NCBI RefSeq assembly: GCF_004827385.1
Contig: NZ_SRXN01000038.1
Location: forward strand, 1 to 58,434
Source of the DNA: Ensifer sp. MPMI2T
Lineage (GTDB): Bacteria > Pseudomonadota > Alphaproteobacteria > Rhizobiales > Rhizobiaceae
Length of the DNA: 58,434 bases
Direction: 5' to 3'
Shown here one piece after another: positions 43,533 to 51,692 of the stretch. The notes under the pieces are model-generated. The model saw only the letters and a program-made list of their open reading frames with translations, was not told the DNA's origin and did no database searches. The position numbers and the translations under genes are program-made. How positions within the stretch are numbered: the stretch's first letter is position 1; every line of letters begins with the position of its first letter.

Positions 43533-44564
43533 ATGTCCGACAATTCGCAGCCGCTGGTGATCAGCGTGCCGGAACCGCGTACGCTCGAGCTGATTTTCAC
43601 CCCGCCTTCGCTCGCCCGGCTTCGCGCCGGCTACCGGATCGTCGAGACGACCGACAGCGGCATTGCCGCACTGCCCGACGAGACTTTGGCCGACGCCCGC
43701 TACATCATCGGCCAGCCGCCGATTTCGGATGCGCTGCTGGCCAGGATGCGGTCGCTCCGTTGCGTCTTCAATGTCGAGACCAATCTGATCAACAACATGC
43801 CCTATGAGACGCTGTTCGAGCGCGGCGTCCATGTGGTGACGACCGGCGCGGTCTTTGCCGAGCCCGTGGCCGAGCTTGGCCTTGCCATGGCGATCAATCT
43901 CGCGCGCGATGTCGTCGATGCGGATCTAGCCTTCCGCGAAGGCAAGGAATTGTGGGGCGGCGACGGCAACCGCACAGCACGGCTCATCTCCGGCGCCGAC
44001 GTCGGCATCATCGGCTTCGGCGACCTCGGCAAGGCGTTGAACCGCCTGCTCTCGGGCTTCCGCACCCGCACACGGGTCTTCGACCCGTGGCTGCCGCCCT
44101 CGATGCTGATCGAGCACGGCGTCGAGCCGGCCTCGTTGGACGAGGTTCTCGCCGGAAGCGACTTCGTATTCGTCGTCGCCTCGGTCACCAGCGAGAACCA
44201 GGGTTTCTTGAGCGCCGATGCCTTCGGGAAGATGCGCAAAGGCGCCGCCTTCATCCTGCTCAGCCGGGCCGGCGTCGTGGATTTCGAGGCGTTGATGGAG
44301 GCCGTGCGCCGCAAGCACATCGTCGCTGCCAGCGATGTCTTTCCGGAGGAGCCGCTTGGCCTCGATCATCCCGTCCGCACGCTACCCGGTTTTCTGCGCT
44401 CCGCGCATCGGGCCGGCGCCCTCGACGTCGCCTTCAAGCGCATGGGGGACATGGTGCTTGAGGACATGGACCTGATGGACCGCGGCCTGCCGCCGATGCG
44501 CTGCAAGCGCGCCGAGCGCGAAACCGTCTCGCGCATGCGCTCGAAGCCGGTCGACAGGAACTAG
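43533..44564 (+). CDS. D-isomer-specific 2-hydroxyacid dehydrogenase
   Basis: A 343-residue NAD(P)-dependent dehydrogenase. The Rossmann motif is VGIIGFGDLGKALNRLL. Catalytic residues are Arg in LLSRAGVVDFEAL, Glu in ASDVFPEEPLG and His in LRSAHRAGALD, so the Arg-Glu-His triad is complete. It reduces a 2-oxo acid or oxidises a 2-hydroxy acid, perhaps a sugar acid given the context. GGGAGGGAAGAAGCC precedes the ATG. It is divergent from LacI and probably co-regulated with the aldo/keto reductase that follows by 123 bases. Confidence 0.9.
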   Translation: MSDNSQPLVISVPEPRTLELIFTPPSLARLRAGYRIVETTDSGIAALPDETLADARYIIGQPPISDALLARMRSLRCVFNVETNLINNMPYETLFERGVHVVTTGAVFAEPVAELGLAMAINLARDVVDADLAFREGKELWGGDGNRTARLISGADVGIIGFGDLGKALNRLLSGFRTRTRVFDPWLPPSMLIEHGVEPASLDEVLAGSDFVFVVASVTSENQGFLSADAFGKMRKGAAFILLSRAGVVDFEALMEAVRRKHIVAASDVFPEEPLGLDHPVRTLPGFLRSAHRAGALDVAFKRMGDMVLEDMDLMDRGLPPMRCKRAERETVSRMRSKPVDRN

Positions 44565-44687
44565 TCCCTATCCCATGCGGCGCCTCCGTCTTGTTTGACT
44601 TCCCGTGACCAACGCCTAGGTAGAAGGCGACCTTTCAAGACCGATCGTCCCGGATCGACCCGTTCAATCCCACCTGCGAGACAAGCC

Positions 44688-45659
44688 ATGCACTACAGAA
44701 CTCTCGGCCGCACCGGCCTCAGCGTTTCCGAAATCGGATACGGTGCCTGGGGCATCGGCAACAGCGGCTGGCGGGGCGCCGACGACGAGGAGTCGGCCCG
44801 CGCGCTCAACCGGGCGATCGACCTCGGCCTCACCTTCGTCGACACGGCGCTCGGCTATGGTGAGGGCCACAGCGAAAGGCTGGTCGGCAAGCTCTTGAAG
44901 GAACGCTCGGAGACGATCCACGTCGCAACCAAAATCCCACCGAAAAACAGGATATGGCCTGCCCGCCCGGGAACGCCGGTCGAGGATGGCTTTCCCGCCG
45001 ACCACGTCATCGCCTGCACCGAGGCGAGCCTCAGGAATCTCGGCGTCGAGGCCATCGACGTGCAGCAGTTCCACGTCTGGTCGGACGAGTGGGTCGGCCG
45101 TGGCGACTGGCTCTCGGCGGTCGAACGATTGAAGCGCGACGGCAAGATCCGTTTCTTCGGGGTGTCGATCAACGATTACGAGCCGGAAAACGCTCTCGCC
45201 CTCATCGAAAGCGGCGTCGTCGACAGCGTGCAGGTGATCTACAACGTCTTCGAGCAGACGCCCGAGGAAAAGCTGTTCCCGGCCTGCGAGCGCCACAATG
45301 TCGGCATGATCGTCCGGGTGGCGCTCGACGAGGGCGGCTTGACGGGACAGATCCGCGCCGACTCAGTCTTCCCGGAGGGAGACTTCAGGGCCAACTATTT
45401 CCGCGGCGACCGCAAGCGCGAGGTCGAGGAGCGCGCCCGCAAGATCGTCGACGACCTGGCGATCGCCCCCGACGCGCTCGCCGAGACGGCGCTCCGCTTC
45501 GTGCTGAGCCAGCCGGCCGTATCGACCGTCATCCCCGGCATGCGGTCGGTCCGCAACGTCGAACGCAACTGCGCGATCGGTGACGGACGCGGCCTTCCCG
45601 CCGATGAGCGCGAGAAACTGCGCGCGCACAAATGGCCGCGCAATTTCTATCGCGATTGA
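44688..45659 (+). CDS. aldo/keto reductase
   Basis: A 323-residue (beta/alpha)8 oxidoreductase starting MHYRTLGRTGLSVSEIGYGA. The tetrad is Asp and Tyr in FVDTALGYGEGHSERL, Lys in HVATKIPPK and His in VQQFHVWSDEW. It is similar in layout to L-fucose/galactose-type sugar dehydrogenases of the AKR superfamily. With the neighbouring hydroxyacid dehydrogenase it could oxidise the imported sugar; that is inferred from position. The start at 44688 fits the family N terminus; the longer frame is not conserved. It is the second AKR in the window and is not closely related to the one at 18910. Confidence 0.92.
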   Translation: MHYRTLGRTGLSVSEIGYGAWGIGNSGWRGADDEESARALNRAIDLGLTFVDTALGYGEGHSERLVGKLLKERSETIHVATKIPPKNRIWPARPGTPVEDGFPADHVIACTEASLRNLGVEAIDVQQFHVWSDEWVGRGDWLSAVERLKRDGKIRFFGVSINDYEPENALALIESGVVDSVQVIYNVFEQTPEEKLFPACERHNVGMIVRVALDEGGLTGQIRADSVFPEGDFRANYFRGDRKREVEERARKIVDDLAIAPDALAETALRFVLSQPAVSTVIPGMRSVRNVERNCAIGDGRGLPADEREKLRAHKWPRNFYRD

Positions 45660-45815
45660 GCCTCAACGGTTCGCAAGTACGAACCGCTTCTTCGTTGCAT
45701 CTCGAACGCGCATCGCCGCGCTTAGGCGCGTCTTGATGGAACCGAACTTGAGGACAATGGTTGGAACTCCACGACTTGCACGCGAAGTGCAGTCAAGAAC
45801 ATTGGAGGTTCCATC

Positions 45816-46070
45816 ATGTTGAACAAAGTGTTGGTTGCGGCTGCCATGCTCACGGCTATTGCATCGCCCGTCTTTGCACAGGCCGATATCACTTGCGACC
45901 AGGCGGGCTTAACGAAGCTCGAAACCGATGTCGGCCAGATCACCGACTCGGGACGCAAGGAGATGGCGCAGAAAGAGCTTGCCATGGCCAAGGAAGCAAT
46001 GGCGGCGAACGACCAGGCAAAGTGCAAGTCCCATATGGAAAATGCCATGAAGGGCAAGGATCCCATGTGA
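45816..46070 (+). CDS. small secreted hypothetical protein
   Basis: An 84-residue exported protein. A signal peptide of about 22 residues (MLNKVLVAAAMLTAIASPVF, then AQA) is followed by a short helical, lysine- and alanine-rich mature part with two Cys (DITCDQAGL and QAKCKSHM) that could pair. GGAGG lies 6 bases before the ATG. A terminator hairpin follows at 46137. Similar small periplasmic proteins are common in rhizobia. No function is known. Confidence 0.82.
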   Translation: MLNKVLVAAAMLTAIASPVFAQADITCDQAGLTKLETDVGQITDSGRKEMAQKELAMAKEAMAANDQAKCKSHMENAMKGKDPM

Positions 46071-46136
46071 TGCCCTTCGGCTCTGGCGCCGGCTCGTCGC
46101 CCGCGTCAGCGAAGCTTCCCTTCAGCACAAACGAGA

Positions 46137-46159
46137 AAGCCGGAGCGCGAGCCCGGCTT
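46137..46159 (+). terminator. terminator after small secreted protein
   Basis: AAGCCGG and CCGGCTT are exact 7-base arms around nine bases, followed by CCTTAGTTTT. It lies 67 bases past the stop. The remaining gap to 46463 contains no convincing gene; short frames in it have poor coding character. Confidence 0.55.
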
Positions 46160-46463
46160 CCTTAGTTTTCTGCCGAGAAGTCTTAGTTCTCCCCTTGTGG
46201 GCCAGCTTGTTGTTGCACGTCAGGGCACCATGGCGTGCGACTTCGCGAATTTTCGATCTGATCGAGCGTTTAATATCGCCCTGGGAATCGAGGGCAATAA
46301 ACAGCCGCGAAGAAGTAGATGCAGTGATCGTTATCAAATCTGAGAAATTCAACAGAAAGCTATTCAAGCTCACTGAGTTTTGCGTTCAGATTAAACGATG
46401 CCCTGGACGAGATCAACGATGTGATGTTTAACAACGGCGCCCCCTTAGGTTCCGCTTACGAGA

Positions 46464-46505
46464 ATCTCTAGGGGAGCCACTACAGCTCCCCTAGAGATAG
46501 TTTTT
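46464..46505. terminator. 14-bp perfect hairpin at the end of ilvC
   Basis: ATCTCTAGGGGAGC and GCTCCCCTAGAGAT are exact 14-base arms around CACTACA. It begins 6 bases past the ilvC stop on the minus strand, the natural position for its terminator. The T-tract (TTTTT) lies on the plus-strand side, so it may stop transcripts from both directions. Confidence 0.6.
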
Positions 46506-47523
46506 AGTTCTTCGCCTTGTCGACCAGCTTGTTCTTGCCGATCCAGGGCATCATGCCGCGCAGCTTTGCGCCGACTTCCTCAATCTGGTGGGCGTCGTTG
46601 ACGCGGCGGATGCCCTTGAAGCGGGCCGCACCCGAGCGATACTCCTGCATCCATTCCGAGGTGAACTTGCCAGTCTGGATGTCCTTGAGGACGCGCTTCA
46701 TTTCGGCCTTGGTTTCTTCGGTGATGATGCGCGGACCGGTGACGTATTCGCCCCACTCGGCGGTGTTGGAGATCGAGTAGTTCATGTTGGCGATGCCGCC
46801 TTCATAGATCAGGTCGACGATCAGCTTCACTTCGTGCAGGCACTCGAAATAGGCCATTTCCGGCGCATAGCCAGCTTCGACCAGCGTTTCGAAACCGGCG
46901 CGGATAAGTTCGACCAGCCCGCCGCAAAGGACGACCTGTTCGCCGAAAAGGTCGGTTTCGCACTCTTCCTTGAAGTTGGTTTCGATGATGCCCGAGCGGC
47001 CGCCGCCGACGCCGCAAGCGTAGGAGAGCGCGAGATCAAGCGCATTGCCGGAGGCGTTCTGGTGAACGGCAACGAGGCAGGGAACGCCGCCGCCCTTCTG
47101 ATATTCGCCGCGAACCGTATGACCAGGGCCTTTCGGCGCGATCATGACGACGTCGACCGAGGCCTTCGGCTCGATCAGGCCGAAATGGACGTTGAGGCCG
47201 TGCGCGAAGGCAATCGCTGCGCCGTCGCGGATGTTGTCGGCGATCTCGCCCTTGTAGATGTCGGCCTGCAGCTCGTCCGGCGTCGCCATCATGATGAGGT
47301 CGGCCCACTTGGCGGCTTCCGCGACCGAGAGAACCTGAAGACCGTCGGCTTCGACCTTGGCTGCCGTTGCCGAGCCCGGCTTCAGCGCGATGCGGATTTC
47401 CTTGGCGCCGGAGTCCTTGAGGTTCAGCGCATGAGCGCGACCCTGGCTGCCATAGCCGACGATGGCGACCTTCTTGGACTTGATCAGGTTGAGATCGGCA
47501 TCACGATCGTAATAGACGCGCAT
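46504..47523 (-). CDS. ilvC: ketol-acid reductoisomerase
   Basis: A 339-residue class I enzyme, the usual length. It converts acetolactate or acetohydroxybutyrate to dihydroxy-isovalerate or -methylvalerate with NADPH and Mg in valine/isoleucine synthesis. The Rossmann motif is VAIVGYGSQGRAHALNLKDS. Metal ligands are in GGLVELIRAGFETLVEAGY-type helices and CLHEVKLIVDLIYEGG. The ATG at 47523 has AAGGGAAGGAAA upstream, so the longer frame to 47577 is rejected. It stands alone, without ilvBN or leu genes nearby. Confidence 0.97.
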   Translation of the reverse strand: MRVYYDRDADLNLIKSKKVAIVGYGSQGRAHALNLKDSGAKEIRIALKPGSATAAKVEADGLQVLSVAEAAKWADLIMMATPDELQADIYKGEIADNIRDGAAIAFAHGLNVHFGLIEPKASVDVVMIAPKGPGHTVRGEYQKGGGVPCLVAVHQNASGNALDLALSYACGVGGGRSGIIETNFKEECETDLFGEQVVLCGGLVELIRAGFETLVEAGYAPEMAYFECLHEVKLIVDLIYEGGIANMNYSISNTAEWGEYVTGPRIITEETKAEMKRVLKDIQTGKFTSEWMQEYRSGAARFKGIRRVNDAHQIEEVGAKLRGMMPWIGKNKLVDKAKN

Positions 47524-47634
47524 CGAATTTTCCTTCCCTTTGCTGGTCTGTTGTTCCACTGGCTGGCCCAAACGCACGACCCGGAAGATCCATAGATCTT
47601 CGCAAAGGCTTATGCGTCCGTTTGAGGCCCGCCG

Positions 47635-48282
47635 CTACCCTTTCTTGCCGTAGAGCGAAAGAAAGGCGTCGACCGCCCGCTCCGCCCTGCGGCTGAAACC
47701 CTTCTTCATCTCGCCCGGCTCCTCGCCGAGCAGCATCCGCAAATGCCAGTCGGAAACGACGAGACCGTAAAGCGCGCCGTAAGCCTCCTCGGCATCATCG
47801 AAGACAAGAAGCCCCGCCTTGCGGCCCGCTTCAAGCAGCGCGCCGGCGCGCCGGCCGATCTGGCGGCGGCCACGCTCCTGCAACATATGGCCGAGCTTCG
47901 ATCCCTCGCGGCTCGCCTGGCCGATCGCCAGCCGGTTCAGCGCCAGCGACACGTCGCCGGCAAGCACGTCGAGCAGATCCTTGGCAAAGGCGACAAGATG
48001 CCGGCGCAGGCCCTCCGCGTCGAGCGCCCCGGCGGAAACGTCGAGTGTCCTGACCTTGCTAGCCTGGTAGCTGATCATCGCCGAAAGCAGCCCGTCGCGA
48101 TCGCCGAACCATTTGTAGAGGCTTTCCTTGGAGCAATTGGCGGCCCGCGCGATGCCCGCCGTCGTCAGCGCCTTCTCGCCGCCGTCGACGAGCAGTCTCA
48201 GCGCCTGTTCGAGCACGGCACCCTGACGCTCGGTCAGGCCGCTTGCGGCACTCGCTCCCCTGCTCTCCAAGACACCCTGCAC
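47635..48282 (-). CDS. TetR family transcriptional regulator
   Basis: A 215-residue regulator. The helix-turn-helix is at about 20-65 (LEQALRLLVDGGEKALTTAG, ANCSKESLYKWFGDRDGLLS). The C-terminal part is of the TetR_C type with ALNRLAIGQASREGSKLGHM. A perfect palindrome lies 18 bases upstream of its start, indicating autoregulation. Its stop is 111 bases before the ilvC start on the same strand; whether ilvC is a target is unclear, since a small hairpin (GAAGATC-CATA-GATCTTC, 47584-47601) separates them. The upstream neighbour on the plus side has no obvious efflux gene. Confidence 0.88.
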   Translation of the reverse strand: MQGVLESRGASAASGLTERQGAVLEQALRLLVDGGEKALTTAGIARAANCSKESLYKWFGDRDGLLSAMISYQASKVRTLDVSAGALDAEGLRRHLVAFAKDLLDVLAGDVSLALNRLAIGQASREGSKLGHMLQERGRRQIGRRAGALLEAGRKAGLLVFDDAEEAYGALYGLVVSDWHLRMLLGEEPGEMKKGFSRRAERAVDAFLSLYGKKG

Positions 48283-48300
48283 GTCGCCATCGCTCCATCA

Positions 48301-48314
48301 GTACCGTACGGTAC
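48301..48314. promoter_or_regulatory. perfect palindrome upstream of TetR gene
   Basis: GTACCGTACGGTAC is exactly self-complementary, and the flanking bases extend the CGTACGG-type symmetry. It lies 18 bases before the TetR ATG (48282) and is the likely operator. Confidence 0.6.
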
Positions 48315-48438
48315 GGTTCGCACTCTTCTAATGCGATGGCACGGGAGCGTCAAGGCGATTTTGCGAGGAAATGAATGCGGCAGATGAAAAGGACAACAAC
48401 CAGAACCGCTGGACCAGACGGCGCACGTCTCGACGAGA

Positions 48439-49647
48439 TCAGATCTTCACGAGCATCGCCGTCCCGTACATGAAGGCGACGCCCGTGGTCAGTCCTGCGA
48501 TCGTGGCCGGCGCGAGGAGCGCCGCAGACCCACGCCCATCGGAACGCATCAGATAGGCGCCGACCTCGACCATGACCTGCAGTATCGCCCCCGCTCCGAT
48601 AGCCAGAGCGAGCGCCGACCATTGCGGCGCGTAGGCAAGGCTGCCGATCCAGAGACCGACGACGGCGGGTCCTCCGGCGAGCAAAGCCAAGGCCGCAAAG
48701 ACCCAAAGAGCCGGCCGCTTCTTCAGCAGCGGCGCCGAAATTCCGATGCCTTCAGTGATGTTGTGCGCCATGAACCCCAGCACCAGGAAGGAGCCCAGCC
48801 CCGCCGCGCCTGCCGCGAAGGCCGCACCGATGGCGAGCCCCTCGCCGAGATTATGCAGGCCGATGCCGAGCGCGATGAAGGTTGCGAGCGCAATCCCGCT
48901 CGGCGCGCCCTGACGCCGGCCGACGGCCATCAGCAGGAGGAAGCTGGCGGCGGCCGCAAGCCAGACCATCGCCTGCCCCTGGAACATGGCGGCGGACTCG
49001 CCCGCAAGCTCGAATGCTTCCGCCGTGGCGTCAACGAGAAGGAACGCCAGCAACCCGACGGTCAATGCAAGCAGGAAATTCATGCCGTCACGGCCGACGC
49101 CGCTGAGAGCGGGATAGAACATCATCCCGATCGCCACGGGGACGAGGCCGACAAAGACGCCGAGCAACGCTTGCGACAGGAGACTTGCGGCATTGTGCGC
49201 CGGCGTCGGCACGGCGACTGCGATTTCGTGCTCGAACGTCGCCCCGGTGTTGGTGACTATGTTGATCGCGTGTGCCTCCCCCAGCACCCATGGGAAGGGC
49301 AAATGAATCCAGGCCGTCGCCCCGCGGCTGATCGGCCCTGGTGGATCCTGCGTGAACTGCCAATAGGCGTCGTCGACCTGGACCTGGGCAATCGTCATCG
49401 GCTCGGAACCTCCGGCGCGCACGAGGACGCTGATACCATCATCCGAAAGAATCGTCCGCTCGAAGGTCAAGGTCTCGACCGGTGGCGCGCCATTGCCGAA
49501 GCGCTGCAAGGGATTGGTAGCCACAAGCCAGACGATGGCGAGACCGAGTGCTGCCATCGGCAGGATGAGCCACAGAAGCGCCGCACGGGACTTCCCCGCC
49601 GGACCGGCGGTCGGGTCGGCCGCCGTTATGCGGGAGACCTCGTTCAT
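48439..49647 (-). CDS. ZIP family metal transporter with N-terminal extracytoplasmic domain
   Basis: A 402-residue inner-membrane protein. One TM anchor (about 22-43) is followed by a predicted beta-rich periplasmic domain (about 55-150, TLTFERTILSDDGISVLVRA to NTGATFEHEIAVAV) and then eight ZIP helices (about 155-402). The two metal-site motifs HNxxEG are present in GIGLHNLGEGLAIG and GFMAHNITEGIGIS. ZIP proteins bring divalent metals (Zn, Mn, Fe) into the cytosol. The N-terminal domain is not part of ordinary ZIPs. Its ATG overlaps the multicopper oxidase stop (ATGA), so the two are made together. Confidence 0.87.
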   Translation of the reverse strand: MNEVSRITAADPTAGPAGKSRAALLWLILPMAALGLAIVWLVATNPLQRFGNGAPPVETLTFERTILSDDGISVLVRAGGSEPMTIAQVQVDDAYWQFTQDPPGPISRGATAWIHLPFPWVLGEAHAINIVTNTGATFEHEIAVAVPTPAHNAASLLSQALLGVFVGLVPVAIGMMFYPALSGVGRDGMNFLLALTVGLLAFLLVDATAEAFELAGESAAMFQGQAMVWLAAAASFLLLMAVGRRQGAPSGIALATFIALGIGLHNLGEGLAIGAAFAAGAAGLGSFLVLGFMAHNITEGIGISAPLLKKRPALWVFAALALLAGGPAVVGLWIGSLAYAPQWSALALAIGAGAILQVMVEVGAYLMRSDGRGSAALLAPATIAGLTTGVAFMYGTAMLVKI

Positions 49648-50765
49648 GCGACCGCCTCCACGACATCAAACATGCCAGACCAGCCGAGTTCGGTGAACTC
49701 CGACTGATGCGGATGGAACATGTAGAGGCCGGACTCGTGGTCCTTGAATGAAAATTCGAGAATGCCGCGTTGCGCCTGGCATTGGGTGATCAGGTCCACC
49801 GTCTTGAGGGTCGGCGTCAGGGTCGTTCCCTGGTCGAAATAATCGAAGAAATTGGCGTGCAGATGGAACGAGTTGATCGGGTCGAATTCGACGACGTTAG
49901 CCAGATAGATGCGGACCGGCCTCTCCCGCACGATCCTGATCGGCCGCTTCATGTACGCGTGCGCGACCGTGTTCACCGCATAGACTTCGTTCTCGCTGTC
50001 GAAATTGGTGTCGAAGCCGTTCATTACCATGGCGAATTCCTGCCATTCGGCGTTCTCCGGCGTACCGAGAAGGCGGGACCGGGCAATGTCGGCGAGTTCC
50101 GGATGCCTGGCGGGATCGGGATCGACGACAAAAAGGCCGTACATGCCCTTCTGGATGTGCCGCTTCAGCGGGAGGGCGTGGCAGTGGTAGAGATGGCAGC
50201 CAAACGGCCGCGCGTCGAACTCGTACACGAACTCGTCGCCGGGATCGATCAGGCCCGCGCCGGGCACGCCGTCCACGCGCGCCGCGTGAATGCCATGGAA
50301 GTGCATGGAATGGGGGTGCGAACCGAGGTTCCTGAAGACGACCCTTAGCCGGTCACCCTCGGTCGCCCGGAGCGAGGGGCCAGGCACGCGGCCATTATAC
50401 GTCCACGCCGGGAACATGATCCCAGGCGCGATTTCGATTTCCTTGTCGACCCCCTCCACCTCGAAGGTACGAAGGACCTGGCCGTCTGGCAGGCGGGAGA
50501 CGGTACCCGTCTCCCATTCCGTCAGCAGCTTCGCGGTCTCGAAGCCATTGCGGGTTTCATCGACCTCACCGACGGTGATCATCGCGCCGTGGGCGGACCC
50601 ATGGCGCGGCAGAGGCGAAGCGGCCGTATGTGCTGAATGGTCGGCCAAATGGTCAGATTGAGCGACGGACGATCCGCTCGCACTGATCACGCTTCCGCCG
50701 GCGGCCGTAACGCCGCCCCAGAGCAGTCCGCGTCTGGTGATTTCGAACGGCCCCCATCTGCTCAT
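49644..50765 (-). CDS. two-domain multicopper oxidase
   Basis: A 373-residue exported oxidase. The N-terminal EITRRGLLWGGVTAAGG looks like a twin-arginine signal. Copper motifs in order are PHSMHFHGIHAARVDG, CHLYHCHALPLKRHIQKGMY (type 1 Cys, His and Met, about residues 190-210), INSFHLHANFFDYF and MFHPHQSEFTELGWSG. The last lacks the Cys (HPH for HCH), so type 1 copper is in domain 1, as in nitrite-reductase-like two-domain oxidases, probably trimeric. It likely oxidises a metal ion such as Mn(II) or Fe(II) in the periplasm. It is the first gene of the pair with the ZIP transporter and is divergent from mntR. Confidence 0.9.
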   Translation of the reverse strand: MSRWGPFEITRRGLLWGGVTAAGGSVISASGSSVAQSDHLADHSAHTAASPLPRHGSAHGAMITVGEVDETRNGFETAKLLTEWETGTVSRLPDGQVLRTFEVEGVDKEIEIAPGIMFPAWTYNGRVPGPSLRATEGDRLRVVFRNLGSHPHSMHFHGIHAARVDGVPGAGLIDPGDEFVYEFDARPFGCHLYHCHALPLKRHIQKGMYGLFVVDPDPARHPELADIARSRLLGTPENAEWQEFAMVMNGFDTNFDSENEVYAVNTVAHAYMKRPIRIVRERPVRIYLANVVEFDPINSFHLHANFFDYFDQGTTLTPTLKTVDLITQCQAQRGILEFSFKDHESGLYMFHPHQSEFTELGWSGMFDVVEAVA

Positions 50766-50818
50766 GCGGGCACTCCATCGTTAGTACGATACAACAAAAT
50801 AAGCACAATACAGGAAAT

Positions 50819-50832
50819 ATAGCAACGGCTAA
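50819..50832. promoter_or_regulatory. MntR box 1 (oxidase/ZIP side)
   Basis: ATAGCAACGGCTAA matches the E. coli MntR-box core (ATAGCAAAGGCTAT) at 12 of 14 positions and contains TAGC/GCTA half-sites four bases apart. It lies 53 bases upstream of the multicopper oxidase ATG. Confidence 0.7.
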
Positions 50833-50884
50833 GTCATCAACTGCGTCTGTTCGATGCGCAGGATGTTGCAGGCGGTGAGACATT

Positions 50885-50898
50885 TTAGCCATTGCTAT
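50885..50898. promoter_or_regulatory. MntR box 2 (mntR side)
   Basis: Read on the minus strand it is ATAGCAATGGCTAA, identical to box 1 except for one loop base. It lies 42 bases upstream of the mntR ATG, fitting autoregulation. Confidence 0.7.
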
Positions 50899-50940
50899 GA
50901 TTTCAACGGAGGCCTACGATGCTTCGCAAGGAGCCATGCA

Positions 50941-51411
50941 ATGTCCGACCAAACAGCCCGATCCGAAGAAATCCCGATCCCCCTGATCGACCCGGAAACG
51001 CAGGTCGAAAGCTTCCGCCAGACCCGGAGCAACCGGCGGACCGAACTCGTCGAGGACTATGTCGAACTGATCGCCGACCTGATCGACGACAGCGGCGAGG
51101 CACGGCAGGTCGAAATCGCGCAGAGGCTGGGCGTCGCTCAGCCGACCGTGGCGAAAATGCTGAAGCGGCTGGCTGCCGACGAACTGATCGTCCAGCGGCC
51201 ATACCGTGGCGTTTTCCTGACCGCTGCCGGACGGGAAATCGCCGAAAGGTCGAAGGCACGTCACGAGATCGTGGTGTCGTTTCTCCTGACGCTGGGCATC
51301 AGCCCGGCCACCGCCCGCATCGATGCCGAAGGCATCGAGCACCACGTCAGCGAGGAAACGCTCGCAGCCTTCGGGCGCTACATCCGCCGCGCGGGCCGCA
51401 AGGCGCAGTAG
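50941..51411 (+). CDS. mntR: manganese-responsive regulator MntR (DtxR family)
   Basis: A 156-residue protein, the length of E. coli MntR (155). Similarity is clear along the chain: VESFRQTRSNRRTELVEDYV, GEARQVEIAQRLGVAQPTVA and DAEGIEHHVSEETLAAFGRY. The winged helix is at about 40-95. Mn-binding Glu, Glu and His are in DAEGIEHHVS, and another His is in KARHEIVVSF. The DtxR-type SH3 domain is absent, as in MntR. AAGGAG precedes the ATG at 50941; the longer frame to 50854 runs through box 2 and is rejected. With Mn(II) bound it should repress the divergent oxidase-ZIP operon and itself. Confidence 0.93.
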   Translation: MSDQTARSEEIPIPLIDPETQVESFRQTRSNRRTELVEDYVELIADLIDDSGEARQVEIAQRLGVAQPTVAKMLKRLAADELIVQRPYRGVFLTAAGREIAERSKARHEIVVSFLLTLGISPATARIDAEGIEHHVSEETLAAFGRYIRRAGRKAQ

Positions 51412-51435
51412 CCTCATCATCGGATTGCTACGGTC

Positions 51436-51692
51436 TCACGATCGCCAGCCGCGCACCGCCGCCTCCACGAAGGCGGCGACCGCAGCGACGCTCGGCACGC
51501 GCCCCCTTTCGGGATGGATCATCAGATAGGCCGGCCGGTCGGCCACGGCCGTCGGCTCGTCGACGATCTCGAAGCGCGGATCCTGCCGGACGGAGAGTTC
51601 GGGCAGCATCACCTCGGCGCCGAGCGCGAGCGCTGCCTCGGCGAGGATCTCCAGCTTGTCGGCGGTGAGCACCACGCGCGCCCTTGGCCTTG
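51436..51692 (-). pseudogene. C-terminal fragment of a LysR-type regulator
   Basis: The minus-strand frame encodes about 85 residues resembling the end of a LysR effector domain: RVVLTADKLEILAEAALALG, AEVMLPELSVRQDPRFEIVD, then ADRPAYLMIHPERGRVPSVA. The N-terminal HTH and the first part of the effector domain are missing. Upstream (51693-51904) the similarity stops abruptly, and a plus-strand frame ending ARELHIAELTALADHHACVT then DVATLMARKGDAA looks like the tail of an unrelated gene. This is best explained as a deletion junction joining two gene remnants. The rest of the gap up to 52049 holds the macA promoter. Confidence 0.55.

Noticed and set aside
46195..46431. 78-codon plus-strand frame between the small secreted gene and ilvC
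   Set aside because: The codon use is atypical, there is no start signal, and no domain is recognised.
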